In this document: positions 28,395-37,645 of the stretch, piece by piece
Numbering within the stretch: the stretch's first letter is position 1
How the letters are laid out: each line of letters starts with the position of its first letter
DNA from: an uncultured cyanobacterium
Lineage (GTDB): Bacteria; Cyanobacteriota; Vampirovibrionia; Gastranaerophilales; Gastranaerophilaceae
DNA: 59,359 nucleotides
Assembly (NCBI GenBank): GCA_945487905.1
Contig: CALYTW010000003.1
Span: 1-59,359, forward strand
Reading direction: 5' to 3'
Notes under the pieces: model-generated
Seen by the model: the letters and a program-made list of their open reading frames with translations, nothing else
The model's database searches: none
Told to the model about the DNA's origin: nothing
Made by a program: the position numbers and the translations under genes

Positions 28395-30139
28395 AATATT
28401 CTTTCGATATCTTCAAGTATTAAATCTGATTTTAGTCTGTATCTCGTCAAGAGTTCATTCAGCGGAGTTCTGTCTGTAAATTCTTTTTTTGAACCATAAT
28501 TTAGGACTTTTATATCAGAACTTCCGTAAAATCTTGATATCATTTCCCCGAATCCGCCGTCCAAAAGTCCGTCTTCCAATGTTATTACCAGTTTATGTTT
28601 TTCTTTCAAGCCGTCCATTAACTCGTTATCAACTCCTGTCAAAAACCTTGGATTGATTAATGTCGGATTAAAACCGTATTTTGATTTTATTTTTTGAGTC
28701 AAATCTTCAGCCAAACCATAGAAATTACCTGCTCCCAGAATTGCAATTTCTTCGCCGGATTCTACAACTTTGTACTTATTTAACACCGAATAATCAGTTA
28801 AATCTTCAATTCCGGTTGAAACCAGCTCCGTGTTTGGAACTCTTATTGCAACAGGATGTTCTTTTTGTTCAACAGAATACTTAAGCATTGTCAAATATTC
28901 TTCTTTATTTGCCGGAGCAAGGTAAACCAAATTCGGAATATTTTTTAAAAGCGGAATGTCAAATGTACAAAGATGTGTTGCATCCGCACCGGAAATACCT
29001 CCCCAGTATACAAGAATAGTAAGCGGAGAATTATTGAGAGCCATGTCTTGCGACAATTGATCATAAGTTCTTTGAATAAATGAACTCATTACTGCCCAAA
29101 TCGGTTTTGCACCATTCTTTGCTAGCGCCGATGAATATGCGCAAGCATGTTCCTCCGCAATTCCTACATCTGTATATTGATTCCCTAATTTCCTCCTGAA
29201 TTCTGAATCCCATCCAAATACTCCGGGAGTACCCGCATTTACCGCTATTAAAGTTTTGTCATCTTTCGCTTTACTTAAAATAAACTCGTTTGTTACAGAA
29301 GCATAGCTTTCTGAAATTTTTGTTTCGGTTTTGTTTTCATCCAAAGTATGAGGTAGAATCCAGTGAAAAGCTTCTTTGTTTATTTCGGCATCCTTCCAGC
29401 CTTTACCTTTTTGCGTACAAATATGAACAACAACCGGGTGATTAATATCTTTTACTTTTTGGAATGTTTCAATCAAATCTTTAATATTATTTCCTTCTTT
29501 TACAAAATAATACTCAAATCCGAGCGCTTCAAAGAAATTATTTTTACAATTTCCGTCATTTTCTCTCAATTCTTTTAAATTTGCATACAACCCTCCATGG
29601 TTCTCTGCAATTGATTGATCGTTATCATTAACAACCACAATAATATTTGTACCCGGAACTGATGCATTATTCAAACCTTCAAAAGCTTCTCCGCCGCTGA
29701 GAGAACCATCCCCAATCAACGCAATTACATTATAGTTTTCTCCCTTAAGATCTCTGGCTTTGGCAACACCGGCTGCCAAACTCACAGAAGTAGAGGTGTG
29801 GCCCACTTTGAATAAATCCCATTCGCCTTCTTCCGGAGCTGTATACCCAGTATACTTGTGATATTTTTCAGGGTTTAAAAATCCTTCTTTTCTTCCTGTC
29901 AGGATTTTATGAGGATAACACTGATGTGAAACATCGAATACAAATTTATCCTTAGGACAATCAAATACATAATGTAAGGCAATCGAAGCCTCTACTATAC
30001 CTAAATTCGGTCCGAAATGCCCGCCCGTCGCATTTACTTTTTTTATAATTATCTCACGCATTTCTCCGGCAAGCTTTATCATCTCGTCAATACTCAAATT
30101 TCTTAAATCTTCAGGTAAATTTACTCTGTCCAGAATCAT
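28391..30139 (-). CDS. dxs: 1-deoxy-D-xylulose-5-phosphate synthase, short divergent form
   Basis: A thiamine-diphosphate enzyme that makes DXP from pyruvate and glyceraldehyde 3-phosphate, feeding isoprenoid, thiamine and pyridoxal synthesis. Motifs: GGHFGPNLG (catalytic His), DVSHQCYPHKILTGR, the ThDP-binding GDGSLSGGEAFEGLNN, and VGIAEEHACAYSSALA with the catalytic Glu. At about 582 residues it is shorter than the usual 620-640. The substrate loop reads YWGGISGADATHLCTFDI where typical DXS has DRAGxxGxDGxTHxGxFD. It could therefore be a DXS-like paralogue with shifted specificity. I chose ATG 30139 (AAGGGG ribosome site at good spacing) over TTG 30145. Last gene of the lysA-cdaA-yitT unit. 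Confidence 0.8.
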   Translation of the reverse strand: MILDRVNLPEDLRNLSIDEMIKLAGEMREIIIKKVNATGGHFGPNLGIVEASIALHYVFDCPKDKFVFDVSHQCYPHKILTGRKEGFLNPEKYHKYTGYTAPEEGEWDLFKVGHTSTSVSLAAGVAKARDLKGENYNVIALIGDGSLSGGEAFEGLNNASVPGTNIIVVVNDNDQSIAENHGGLYANLKELRENDGNCKNNFFEALGFEYYFVKEGNNIKDLIETFQKVKDINHPVVVHICTQKGKGWKDAEINKEAFHWILPHTLDENKTETKISESYASVTNEFILSKAKDDKTLIAVNAGTPGVFGWDSEFRRKLGNQYTDVGIAEEHACAYSSALAKNGAKPIWAVMSSFIQRTYDQLSQDMALNNSPLTILVYWGGISGADATHLCTFDIPLLKNIPNLVYLAPANKEEYLTMLKYSVEQKEHPVAIRVPNTELVSTGIEDLTDYSVLNKYKVVESGEEIAILGAGNFYGLAEDLTQKIKSKYGFNPTLINPRFLTGVDNELMDGLKEKHKLVITLEDGLLDGGFGEMISRFYGSSDIKVLNYGSKKEFTDRTPLNELLTRYRLKSDLILEDIERIF

Positions 30140-30152
30140 ATCCAATCCCCTT

Positions 30153-31049
30153 TTAATGTCCGTGTTTCTTAAATCTTATTCCCTCAACTTCGTGTACATC
30201 CTCGGTTACAATAAAAGCCTTCGGGTCAACTTCGTGTACAACTTCTTTTAGCTTTGCCATGTCAAATTTGTTAACTACACAGAATGTCATAACCTTTTCC
30301 TGTCTTGAATATCCGCCCATCGCCTTCATATAAGTAACACTTACATCAAGTTCTTTCATAATCGAATTACCGATTTCTTTGTAGTAATCGGATACTATAC
30401 GAACGGATTTTGCTTTATCCAAACCTTCAAGAACCATATCTATTGTTTTTGAAGCAATGTAATATGTTAAAATTGAATAAAAAGCCCTATCCCACTCAAA
30501 TACAAATCCTGCAACAGCATATATGAACAAATTTATAAACATTAAAAGTTCGCCCACAGAAACAATTTTAAGTTTTTTGGTAAGAACCAGAGAAACCATT
30601 TCCGTACCGTCTAACGAGGCATTGTTTCTCAAAATTAAACCTACTCCGATGCCCAGAAGTATACCGCCGAATATGGTTACCAGAAGCAAGTCTTCCGTAA
30701 TATGATGGAAATGAGAAACTACATTGGTAGCTATTGATAACATAGCTATAGCAAAAAAAGTATTTATAACAAATTTTTTGCCTATTGTTTTATAAGCAAG
30801 AAGTACAAACGGTATATTAATACAAAATATCAAAAGACCGAGGTTCCAGTTCGTCAAGTATGAAGCCATCATGGAAATACCGATTACACCGCCGTCAATA
30901 ATCTTATTTGGTAGTAAAAACATTTCTAGAGCAACGGCTACAATGAAAGCGCCTACTATCAGAAAAAAGCCCTTCTTTAAAAATTCCGTTATCAATTCTT
31001 TTTTTGTTTTAATCCTTACTGCCGGCTTTTTTTTCTGATTAAAAAACAC
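30153..31049 (-). CDS. YitT family membrane protein (DUF161/DUF2179)
   Basis: The N-terminal 200 residues have five or six membrane spans (FFLIVGAFIVAVALEMFLLP, LGLLIFCINIPFVLLAY, IFGGILLGIGVGLIL and others) with the family signature IIDGGVIGISM. The C-terminal soluble DUF2179 domain begins near 218 (VRIVSDYYKEIGNSIMKEL) and contains GGYSRQEKVMTFCVVNKF. The role is uncertain; a transporter or ligand-gated membrane protein is usually assumed. The start is GTG at 31049 with GAGGGG 8 bases upstream. It lies 29 bases after cdaA and 7-13 bases before dxs. Confidence 0.9.
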   Translation of the reverse strand: MFFNQKKKPAVRIKTKKELITEFLKKGFFLIVGAFIVAVALEMFLLPNKIIDGGVIGISMMASYLTNWNLGLLIFCINIPFVLLAYKTIGKKFVINTFFAIAMLSIATNVVSHFHHITEDLLLVTIFGGILLGIGVGLILRNNASLDGTEMVSLVLTKKLKIVSVGELLMFINLFIYAVAGFVFEWDRAFYSILTYYIASKTIDMVLEGLDKAKSVRIVSDYYKEIGNSIMKELDVSVTYMKAMGGYSRQEKVMTFCVVNKFDMAKLKEVVHEVDPKAFIVTEDVHEVEGIRFKKHGH

Positions 31050-31078
31050 TTATTTTCCCCTCTCTCCCATCTTTAAAA

Positions 31079-31963
31079 TTATTTACCGAGTAATTTATCA
31101 AATATATTTGAATGTTTTATTTCGTTACTTTTCGGCTTTATCCCCAATATTGATTCCAAATCCGATTTTAAGGTTGTTAAGTCCTCGTATTTTTTTAATA
31201 AACCGTCCATGCATACAGAAACATCTCCTGTTTCTTCCGACACAACAAGACAAGCTGCATCAGATACTTCTGACATTCCTATCGCAGCTCTGTGTCTGGT
31301 TCCGTATTTCCAGCTCAACTTCGGATCTTCTGTCAGAGGAAGCAAAACCCCCGCAGAATGTATTCTGTTTCCGTCAATTACCATTGCTCCGTCATGCAAA
31401 GGAGTATTCGGATGGAAAATTGTTAAAATCAACTCCGCTGAAACTCTGGCATCAATCACAGTGCCGACTTCCGAATATGCGGAAGCATCCATTGATTTTT
31501 TAAACACTATCAATGCACCTGTTTTTGTCTTAGTAAGATATTTAACCGCTTCAAGTATCTCTTTTATAACATCTACATCCTGTTCTTCTATATCAGAATA
31601 ATTCCAGCCTTGAAAAAATATTTTTTTTATAAAACCGGGTTGCCCCAAATAACCAAGGAATCTTCTCAGTTCAGGTTGAAAAATAACAATTAAGCTCAGG
31701 GCTATTAAAGAAACAAGAGTTTTGAAAAATCCGCCTATAATCTGCAGGTTAGCTATTATAAGAAGTTCACTGAATATCCACGCAAAAAACAAAATAAATA
31801 AACCTTTTATAAGCTTTTCGGATTGTGTATTTCTGATAAATTTTCGATAAAACACAAAAAGTATTCCTGCTACAAGCAAAACTTGAAGAACATTAATCCA
31901 ATTTAATGACCAGTTAAAAGGTCTAAATACATCGCGGGAAAAGGATATAATCGTGTTAATCAT
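31079..31963 (-). CDS. cdaA: diadenylate cyclase, CdaA type
   Basis: It makes cyclic di-AMP from two ATP at the membrane. Three N-terminal membrane spans (about 20-100, including FILFFAWIFSELLIIANL and LVSLIALSLIVIF) precede the DAC domain. Within it are the catalytic HDGAMVIDG (DGA) and GTRHRAAIG (RHR) motifs. A C-terminal tail of about 40 residues follows. The start codon overlaps the lysA stop (TAATG), so translation should be coupled to lysA, linking c-di-AMP and diaminopimelate/lysine synthesis. No ybbR partner (CdaR) follows; yitT does. Confidence 0.94.
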   Translation of the reverse strand: MINTIISFSRDVFRPFNWSLNWINVLQVLLVAGILFVFYRKFIRNTQSEKLIKGLFILFFAWIFSELLIIANLQIIGGFFKTLVSLIALSLIVIFQPELRRFLGYLGQPGFIKKIFFQGWNYSDIEEQDVDVIKEILEAVKYLTKTKTGALIVFKKSMDASAYSEVGTVIDARVSAELILTIFHPNTPLHDGAMVIDGNRIHSAGVLLPLTEDPKLSWKYGTRHRAAIGMSEVSDAACLVVSEETGDVSVCMDGLLKKYEDLTTLKSDLESILGIKPKSNEIKHSNIFDKLLGK

Positions 31964-33306
31964 TATCTTCTCAACCTATCGGGAATTAAATCTGCTCTTA
32001 TCAAATCATCGAGAGTTTCTCTATTTACTATAATATCAGATTGTGAATTATTTACAAGTAGCATTGCAGGTTTTTGTACACGGTTATAATTTGATGCCAT
32101 AGAGTAATTATATGCTCCTGTATTATAAACGCAGAGTATATCTCCTGATTTTGGAGAAGGAAGTTCCAAGTTTTCAATAAGGATATCTCCGCTTTCGCAA
32201 TATCTTCCTGCTATAGTAACACACTCTGTTTCTTTGCTGTTTATATCATCTGCAATTTCGGCATAATATTCTGCATGATACATTGACGGTCTCGGATTAT
32301 CTGCCATTCCACCGTCAACCGTTATATACTTTCTACCATTCGGCACTTGTTTCATACTTCCTATTGTATAAAGAGTAACACCTGCAGTCGAAATTATGCT
32401 TCTTCCCGGTTCTATATAAATTATCGGAGGATTAATTCCGTATTTTTGTGATGAAACCTTCACACTTTCTATAACAACTTTTCCAAAATCGGCAATTGAC
32501 GGAGGATGGTCTTTTTCTGTATACTTAACCCCAAGCCCCCCGCCTATATTAAGCTCATCCATTACCAGATTATATTTATTATTCAGCTCCGAAAGCGTTT
32601 TAATAAGTATGTCAATTTCGTCAGCATAAGATTGAAGTTCAAAAATCTGTGAACCGATATGTGCATGCAGACCTTTTATATTTATATTTTTATATTGATT
32701 TAAAATAAGCTCAACTACTTCATCAAGCTGTATTTTATCGAATCCGAATTTTGAATCAGTCTGTCCTGTTTTTATATAATCATGCGTATGGCATTCAATT
32801 CCGGGAGTAAACCTTATCAAAACATCTGCGATTTTATTTTTTTTCACAGCTTCTTTGTTTAATATGTCCAATTCATAAAAATTATCAACAGAAAATCTGC
32901 CAACACCAAATTCCAATGCGGATACAATTTCATTTACACTTTTGTTATTTCCGTTAAATGTAACGTTTGACATATCTGCACCCGATTTGTAAACAGTATA
33001 AAATTCCCCTTCAGACACTGTGTCAAAGCCAAAACCTTCATCAACCAAAATTTTGGATATTGCAGTATTACATAGAGCCTTAGAAGCATAGGTCATCTTT
33101 ATATTCTTATAACCGCTGAACGCATTTTTGTATTCACGGCAAACTTCTCTTAATGTACTTTCATCAATGACGTAAAGCGGAGTTTTAAATCTCTCTGCCA
33201 AATACTTCAAATTACATCCGCCAATATATAATTCGCCGTCTCTTTTAGTTGTAACCGGCTTTATACACTGATTTACGCCGGCATGTTCTCCTTGATTTAT
33301 TCCCAT
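31963..33306 (-). CDS. lysA: diaminopimelate decarboxylase
   Basis: A PLP enzyme that decarboxylates meso-diaminopimelate to lysine. The PLP lysine lies in MTYASKALCN; GFDTVSEGE, HAHIGSQIFE, NIGGGLGVKY and EPGRSIISTAG follow; the second-subunit catalytic Cys lies in RYCESGDI, then YNTGAYNYSMASNYN. I took ATG 33306 (447 residues) because GGAGGG precedes it; the frame reaches 33351 but the extra codons encode a hydrophobic stretch over the promoter. First gene of the lysA-cdaA-yitT-dxs unit, overlapping cdaA by one base. Confidence 0.95.
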   Translation of the reverse strand: MGINQGEHAGVNQCIKPVTTKRDGELYIGGCNLKYLAERFKTPLYVIDESTLREVCREYKNAFSGYKNIKMTYASKALCNTAISKILVDEGFGFDTVSEGEFYTVYKSGADMSNVTFNGNNKSVNEIVSALEFGVGRFSVDNFYELDILNKEAVKKNKIADVLIRFTPGIECHTHDYIKTGQTDSKFGFDKIQLDEVVELILNQYKNINIKGLHAHIGSQIFELQSYADEIDILIKTLSELNNKYNLVMDELNIGGGLGVKYTEKDHPPSIADFGKVVIESVKVSSQKYGINPPIIYIEPGRSIISTAGVTLYTIGSMKQVPNGRKYITVDGGMADNPRPSMYHAEYYAEIADDINSKETECVTIAGRYCESGDILIENLELPSPKSGDILCVYNTGAYNYSMASNYNRVQKPAMLLVNNSQSDIIVNRETLDDLIRADLIPDRLRR

Positions 33307-33442
33307 TTGCCCTCCGTATATCAAGTATACCATAATAAAAAAATAAACCATACAGACGATTTATTATAAAAATGCTAAAGTTTGAAAAATCATAGCCGAA
33401 TTTTAAATACGTACATACAGACAATATTCGTTCGGAGAAAAA

Positions 33443-35092
33443 ATGACAGAACAAACACTTACCCCGTTATTCATGCCGCTCAATGTTTCATGCGGTATAT
33501 TAGAAAAAGCACGTGCCGCACATGAAAAATATTTGATAAAACAGCAGGAAACCGATTTGGAGCAAGCTATAGAGTATTATGTTGATGCAATAAAATCATC
33601 TCCATCTCTTTCCGAAGCATATTACAGACTAGCCAGCCTTTTACTTATAAAAGGACAGATATCCGTATCCGGGGCATTGGAGCAGTGCAGAACCGCACTG
33701 ACACTTGAACCGAACAATCCGAACGCACACATATATACAGGTTATTTTCAATGCTTGAACGGCGATTTGAATTCTGCTGAAAAGGAATTCATGTCAGCGA
33801 TTTCAAATTCCGGAAAGAATTCTGCAAGACCCAGATTATTCCTGTCAAAAGTTTTGTTTAATAAAATCAAAACACATCAATCTAATGCAAAAGACATCGT
33901 AAGATTCTTATATTATTTTCTATCTGGAAGCGCAATGGTCATGTGGGATTGTCCTTCGATTAAGATGTTCTGCAAATTTTTAGCAAATGATTTTTCCGTA
34001 TTTTCATATATGGCTCTGGGCGGAACATTTGAGAAAATGAAATTATTCCCATCGGCGTTGGAAGCATACAACAAGGGCTTAGAAAAGACAGAACAGGGGA
34101 ATTTATTCTATCGAAAGATGGGGGACCTTGCTTTTGAATGCAACAACATTGATGCTTCTATTGAATATTACAAAAAAGCTCACGAACTTAATCCTGCGGA
34201 CAGAGAAATTTTGGTAAAACTTGCCACTTTAAATCAAACATATAAACCTGAAGAAATTGATACTACAATTGATTATTACAATTCATTACTCGAATTTGGA
34301 GAAGATTTAGATAAAATCTATTATGAACTTGGGCATTTATACCTAAAAAAATTAGATAAAGTTAATTCGGCTTCGGCATTCAAACTTGCTTCCGAATTAG
34401 ACCCTGACAATCCATACTATAACAACTCATTGGCTTATGCTTATGTAAAAGCCGAATTGTATGATGATGCAATCGAGTATTATCAAAAAGCAATCAAACT
34501 CAATCCTGATTCGGAGTGGACATCAATTGTATGCCATGCACTCGGAGCTATTTATGCCGAAATCAAAGAAAATCCTGATGCAGCAGAAGCCGTATTTAAT
34601 GCAGGAATGGTGCTTGATCCGAACAATGTCGATATTCAGCTTTCATTAGGCGATTTGTACATGACTCAAAATGATATTGACAAAGCCATTAAGACATATT
34701 GTGATGCTATAGCCGTTGACCCGCTGAACTTTTTGACATACGCAAAAGCAGGACTTGCTCTATGGGAAAAGGATTACCTTGAAGAATCAATTATTGCATT
34801 CCATAAATCAATTGAAATAAATCCTGATTTCGATATCTCGCAAAATAATCTGGGCGTAGTTTATTTAGACGGATACGGCGATCCAAAAACAGCATTGGAT
34901 TATTTTAAGCACGCAGTCGATATTAATCCAAATTATACACTTGCATATTTTAATATTGCCCGTTCGTATCAAGCCTTGGGAAATAAATCGCTTGCAGCGG
35001 AATATTACCAAATTACAATGGATTTGAATAAAATAACCGAAGAAATGTCTGATAAAGAAATCCGCAAACGTATTTTTGAGTTATTTGAATAA
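33443..35092 (+). CDS. tetratricopeptide-repeat protein
   Basis: A 549-residue scaffold built from about a dozen TPR units, clearest at 45-130 and from 215 to the end (for example ASIEYYKKAHELNPADREILVKLA, DAIEYYQKAIKLNPDSEW, TALDYFKHAVDINPNYTLAYFNIA). The consensus positions W/L, G/A, Y, A and P are kept. There is no signal peptide or membrane span, so it should be cytosolic. No enzymatic domain; TPRs bind partner proteins, which cannot be named here. It is divergent from lysA and ends one base before the convergent gltA-like gene. GGAGAA ribosome site. Confidence 0.9.
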   Translation: MTEQTLTPLFMPLNVSCGILEKARAAHEKYLIKQQETDLEQAIEYYVDAIKSSPSLSEAYYRLASLLLIKGQISVSGALEQCRTALTLEPNNPNAHIYTGYFQCLNGDLNSAEKEFMSAISNSGKNSARPRLFLSKVLFNKIKTHQSNAKDIVRFLYYFLSGSAMVMWDCPSIKMFCKFLANDFSVFSYMALGGTFEKMKLFPSALEAYNKGLEKTEQGNLFYRKMGDLAFECNNIDASIEYYKKAHELNPADREILVKLATLNQTYKPEEIDTTIDYYNSLLEFGEDLDKIYYELGHLYLKKLDKVNSASAFKLASELDPDNPYYNNSLAYAYVKAELYDDAIEYYQKAIKLNPDSEWTSIVCHALGAIYAEIKENPDAAEAVFNAGMVLDPNNVDIQLSLGDLYMTQNDIDKAIKTYCDAIAVDPLNFLTYAKAGLALWEKDYLEESIIAFHKSIEINPDFDISQNNLGVVYLDGYGDPKTALDYFKHAVDINPNYTLAYFNIARSYQALGNKSLAAEYYQITMDLNKITEEMSDKEIRKRIFELFE

Positions 35093-35093
35093 C

Positions 35094-36461
35094 TTAAATT
35101 GATTGTAAAGCTTCGTTTATAGCCTTTGCAGCTTTTTTACCCGCACCCATTGCATTAATGGCATTAGAAGTTCCGACGGGTGCTACATCGCCTCCGGCAA
35201 ATATCATTGGGATTGAAGTCTCTCTTGTATTCTCATTAACAGTAAAATATCCTTTTTTATCTGTTTCAAATACAACACCATCCGCCTCTGCCGATTTTTG
35301 AATAATAGGATTCGGTCCGGTTCCAAGTGCTACAATTACCGTGTCGACATCCAAAGTTTTATATTTTCCGGTGCTGACAGGTCTGCATCTTCCTGATTCG
35401 TCAGGTTCTCCAAGCTCCATTATTTCAAATTTCATACCATCTACACAACCTTCTTTATCAAGAATTTCATAAGGCGCCATTAAAAACTTAAATTCAACAC
35501 CTTCTTCTTTGGCATGCCTGATTTCTTCCAATCTTGCCGGAAGTTCTTTTTCGGTACGCCTGTACACAATATAAACTTTTTCAAATCCGACTCTGACAGC
35601 TGTTCTTGCCGAATCCATTGCAACATTTCCTCCGCCTATTACAGCAACAGATTTTCCTGTTTTCAAAGGAGTTGCATTTTCTTCGATATTTGCACCCATT
35701 AAATTAACTCGTGTCAAAAATTCGTTTGCAGAAAATACTCCGTTTAAATTTTCGCCTTTAATGTTCATCATTTTTGGTAAGCCTGCTCCGGAGCATATAA
35801 ATATTGCATCAAAACCATCATCCTTAAGCTGTTTTAGGGTTATAGATTTTCCTACAACAACATTTTTTTCAAAATTCACACCCATATCTTTCAGATTATT
35901 AATTTCTCTGTCCAGAATTTTTCTCGGAAGCCTAAACGGAGGAATTCCATACCTTAGAACACCGCCAAATTTATGCAGAGCCTCAAAAACCGTAACGTCA
36001 TGACCTGCTTTTCTTAAATCGGATGCCGCTGTTAAACCGGCACAGCCAGAACCTATTACAGCAACTTTTTTTCCTGTATTTTTTGAAACGACACTCTTAG
36101 CTGAGGTATTATCTCCTACATAGCGCTCCAAAGCACCAATTGCAACAGGTTCACCTTTAATACCCAGAACACAATTCCCTTCACATTGTCTCTCCTGCGG
36201 ACAGATTCTTCCGCACACAGAAGGAAGCATGCTTGTTTCCCTGATTATATCTCCGGCTTTTTGTAATTCGTTGTCTTTTAAAGCTTTTATGAAATCGGGA
36301 ATTTTTATGTTTACAGGGCATCCTGCAACACATCTGGGATTTTTGCAGTTAAGACATCTTGAAGACTCCTCTTTAACCTGCTCTGAAGTTAAATTGTCTT
36401 CTACTGCATCAAAATTATGTCTGCGTTCCATCATATCCTGTTCGTGCGGTTTTTGTCGCAT
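35094..36461 (-). CDS. gltA: glutamate synthase small-subunit family oxidoreductase (GltA/NfnB-like)
   Basis: An FAD/NADPH flavoprotein with two N-terminal 4Fe-4S motifs (CLNCKNPRCVAGCPVN near 36-51 and CGRICPQERQCEGNC near 84-98), the FAD loop VIGSGCAGLTAA (about 136-147) and the NADPH loop VIGGGNVAMDSARTA (about 274-288). At 455 residues it fits the stand-alone form called homotetrameric glutamate synthase small subunit. In anaerobes the same family includes NfnB (electron-bifurcating ferredoxin:NADP oxidoreductase); no NfnA gene lies beside it, so the choice is open. AAGGAG ribosome site. Confidence 0.87.
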   Translation of the reverse strand: MRQKPHEQDMMERRHNFDAVEDNLTSEQVKEESSRCLNCKNPRCVAGCPVNIKIPDFIKALKDNELQKAGDIIRETSMLPSVCGRICPQERQCEGNCVLGIKGEPVAIGALERYVGDNTSAKSVVSKNTGKKVAVIGSGCAGLTAASDLRKAGHDVTVFEALHKFGGVLRYGIPPFRLPRKILDREINNLKDMGVNFEKNVVVGKSITLKQLKDDGFDAIFICSGAGLPKMMNIKGENLNGVFSANEFLTRVNLMGANIEENATPLKTGKSVAVIGGGNVAMDSARTAVRVGFEKVYIVYRRTEKELPARLEEIRHAKEEGVEFKFLMAPYEILDKEGCVDGMKFEIMELGEPDESGRCRPVSTGKYKTLDVDTVIVALGTGPNPIIQKSAEADGVVFETDKKGYFTVNENTRETSIPMIFAGGDVAPVGTSNAINAMGAGKKAAKAINEALQSI

Positions 36462-36513
36462 AGTTTACTCTCCTTATTTTCTCTTTATATTATAATATCA
36501 AAAATTTTTATTG

Positions 36514-36519
36514 TATAAT
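36514..36519 (+). promoter_or_regulatory. -10 box seven bases before wecB ATG
   Basis: TATAAT followed by GTGAAGC and the ATG of wecB at 36527. The transcript would have essentially no leader, although GAAG could act as a minimal ribosome site if initiation is a few bases earlier. Confidence 0.5.
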
Positions 36520-36526
36520 GTGAAGC

Positions 36527-37645
36527 ATGAAAAACATAATTTTTATACTCGGAACACGACCTGAAATAATAAAACTGGCACCCGTTATAATAGAAATGAA
36601 GAAGAAAAGCAATTTTTTCAATGTTATTGTTTGTAACACAGAACAACAAAAAGAGCTTTCAAATCAGACATTAAATTATTTTGGCTTAAAAGCAGATTAC
36701 AACCTTGATTGTATGAGGAAAAATCAATCACTTTCCTCCGTTCAGGCAAGGATTTTAACCTCTTTAGACAGAGTTTTTGAAGAAAATAAAATTGATGGAG
36801 TAATAGTTCAGGGAGACACAATGACCGTGCTTTGCGGTGCATTGACAGGATTTTATCATAAAGTTCCGGTTTTCCATGTTGAGGCAGGTTTGAGGTCGTA
36901 TAACATTTATGAACCTTTTCCCGAAGAAATTATGAGACAAATGACCTCCAGAGTGGCAGAAATCCACTTTGCTCCTACCGTTGATAATATGGTAGCCCTT
37001 TTGAATGAGGGAATATCAGAGAAAAAAGTGCATGTTGTAGGTAATACTGTCATAGATGCTCTTTTCTGTTTGTCAGACAAAGTTATTGAAGAATCAAAAC
37101 GATTTTTTGAAGAAAAAAATATAATAATTAATGACAATTTAGTTTTAGTAACAGCTCACAGAAGGGAAAATCACGGAGAAAGAATAGACAGGATAATAGA
37201 TTCCATTGCTTTTCTTGCCGAAAAATACAAAAATCATACATTTGTTATTCCCGTACATCCAAATCCGAATGTACATGACAAGTTTTATAATAAATTTGAA
37301 AATTATGAGAACGTAAAACTTTTACCACCGCTGGATTACCCGAATTTGGTATATTTAATGAAAAACTCAAAGCTGGTTCTTACAGATTCAGGAGGGATTC
37401 AGGAAGAAGCTCCGACTTTCAAATGCCCTGTTCTTGTTATGCGATATGAAACCGAAAGACAGGAAGGTATTGAAGCAGGAGTGTCAAAGCTTGTAGGTGC
37501 TGATTCGGACAAAATTATCAAAGAAGCGGAAATAATATTATCAAAACCTAAACAAGAAACAAGATTAAATGTTAAAAATCCCTATGGCGACGGTACTACA
37601 GCAATAAAAATTGTTGAAATTTTAAAGGAATTTTATGATGAATAA
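36527..37645 (+). CDS. wecB: UDP-N-acetylglucosamine 2-epimerase, non-hydrolysing
   Basis: It interconverts UDP-GlcNAc and UDP-ManNAc for surface polysaccharide synthesis. Motifs: the opening IFILGTRPEIIKLAPVI, VIVQGDTMTVLCGAL, HVEAGLRSYNIYEPFPEE, TAHRRENHGERID, and TDSGGIQEEAPTF with the UDP-binding Glu residues. The 372-residue length is typical. The 3' end overlaps the acyl-ACP thioesterase gene by 11 bases, so the two are translated from one message. No other polysaccharide genes are adjacent. Confidence 0.94.
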   Translation: MKNIIFILGTRPEIIKLAPVIIEMKKKSNFFNVIVCNTEQQKELSNQTLNYFGLKADYNLDCMRKNQSLSSVQARILTSLDRVFEENKIDGVIVQGDTMTVLCGALTGFYHKVPVFHVEAGLRSYNIYEPFPEEIMRQMTSRVAEIHFAPTVDNMVALLNEGISEKKVHVVGNTVIDALFCLSDKVIEESKRFFEEKNIIINDNLVLVTAHRRENHGERIDRIIDSIAFLAEKYKNHTFVIPVHPNPNVHDKFYNKFENYENVKLLPPLDYPNLVYLMKNSKLVLTDSGGIQEEAPTFKCPVLVMRYETERQEGIEAGVSKLVGADSDKIIKEAEIILSKPKQETRLNVKNPYGDGTTAIKIVEILKEFYDE

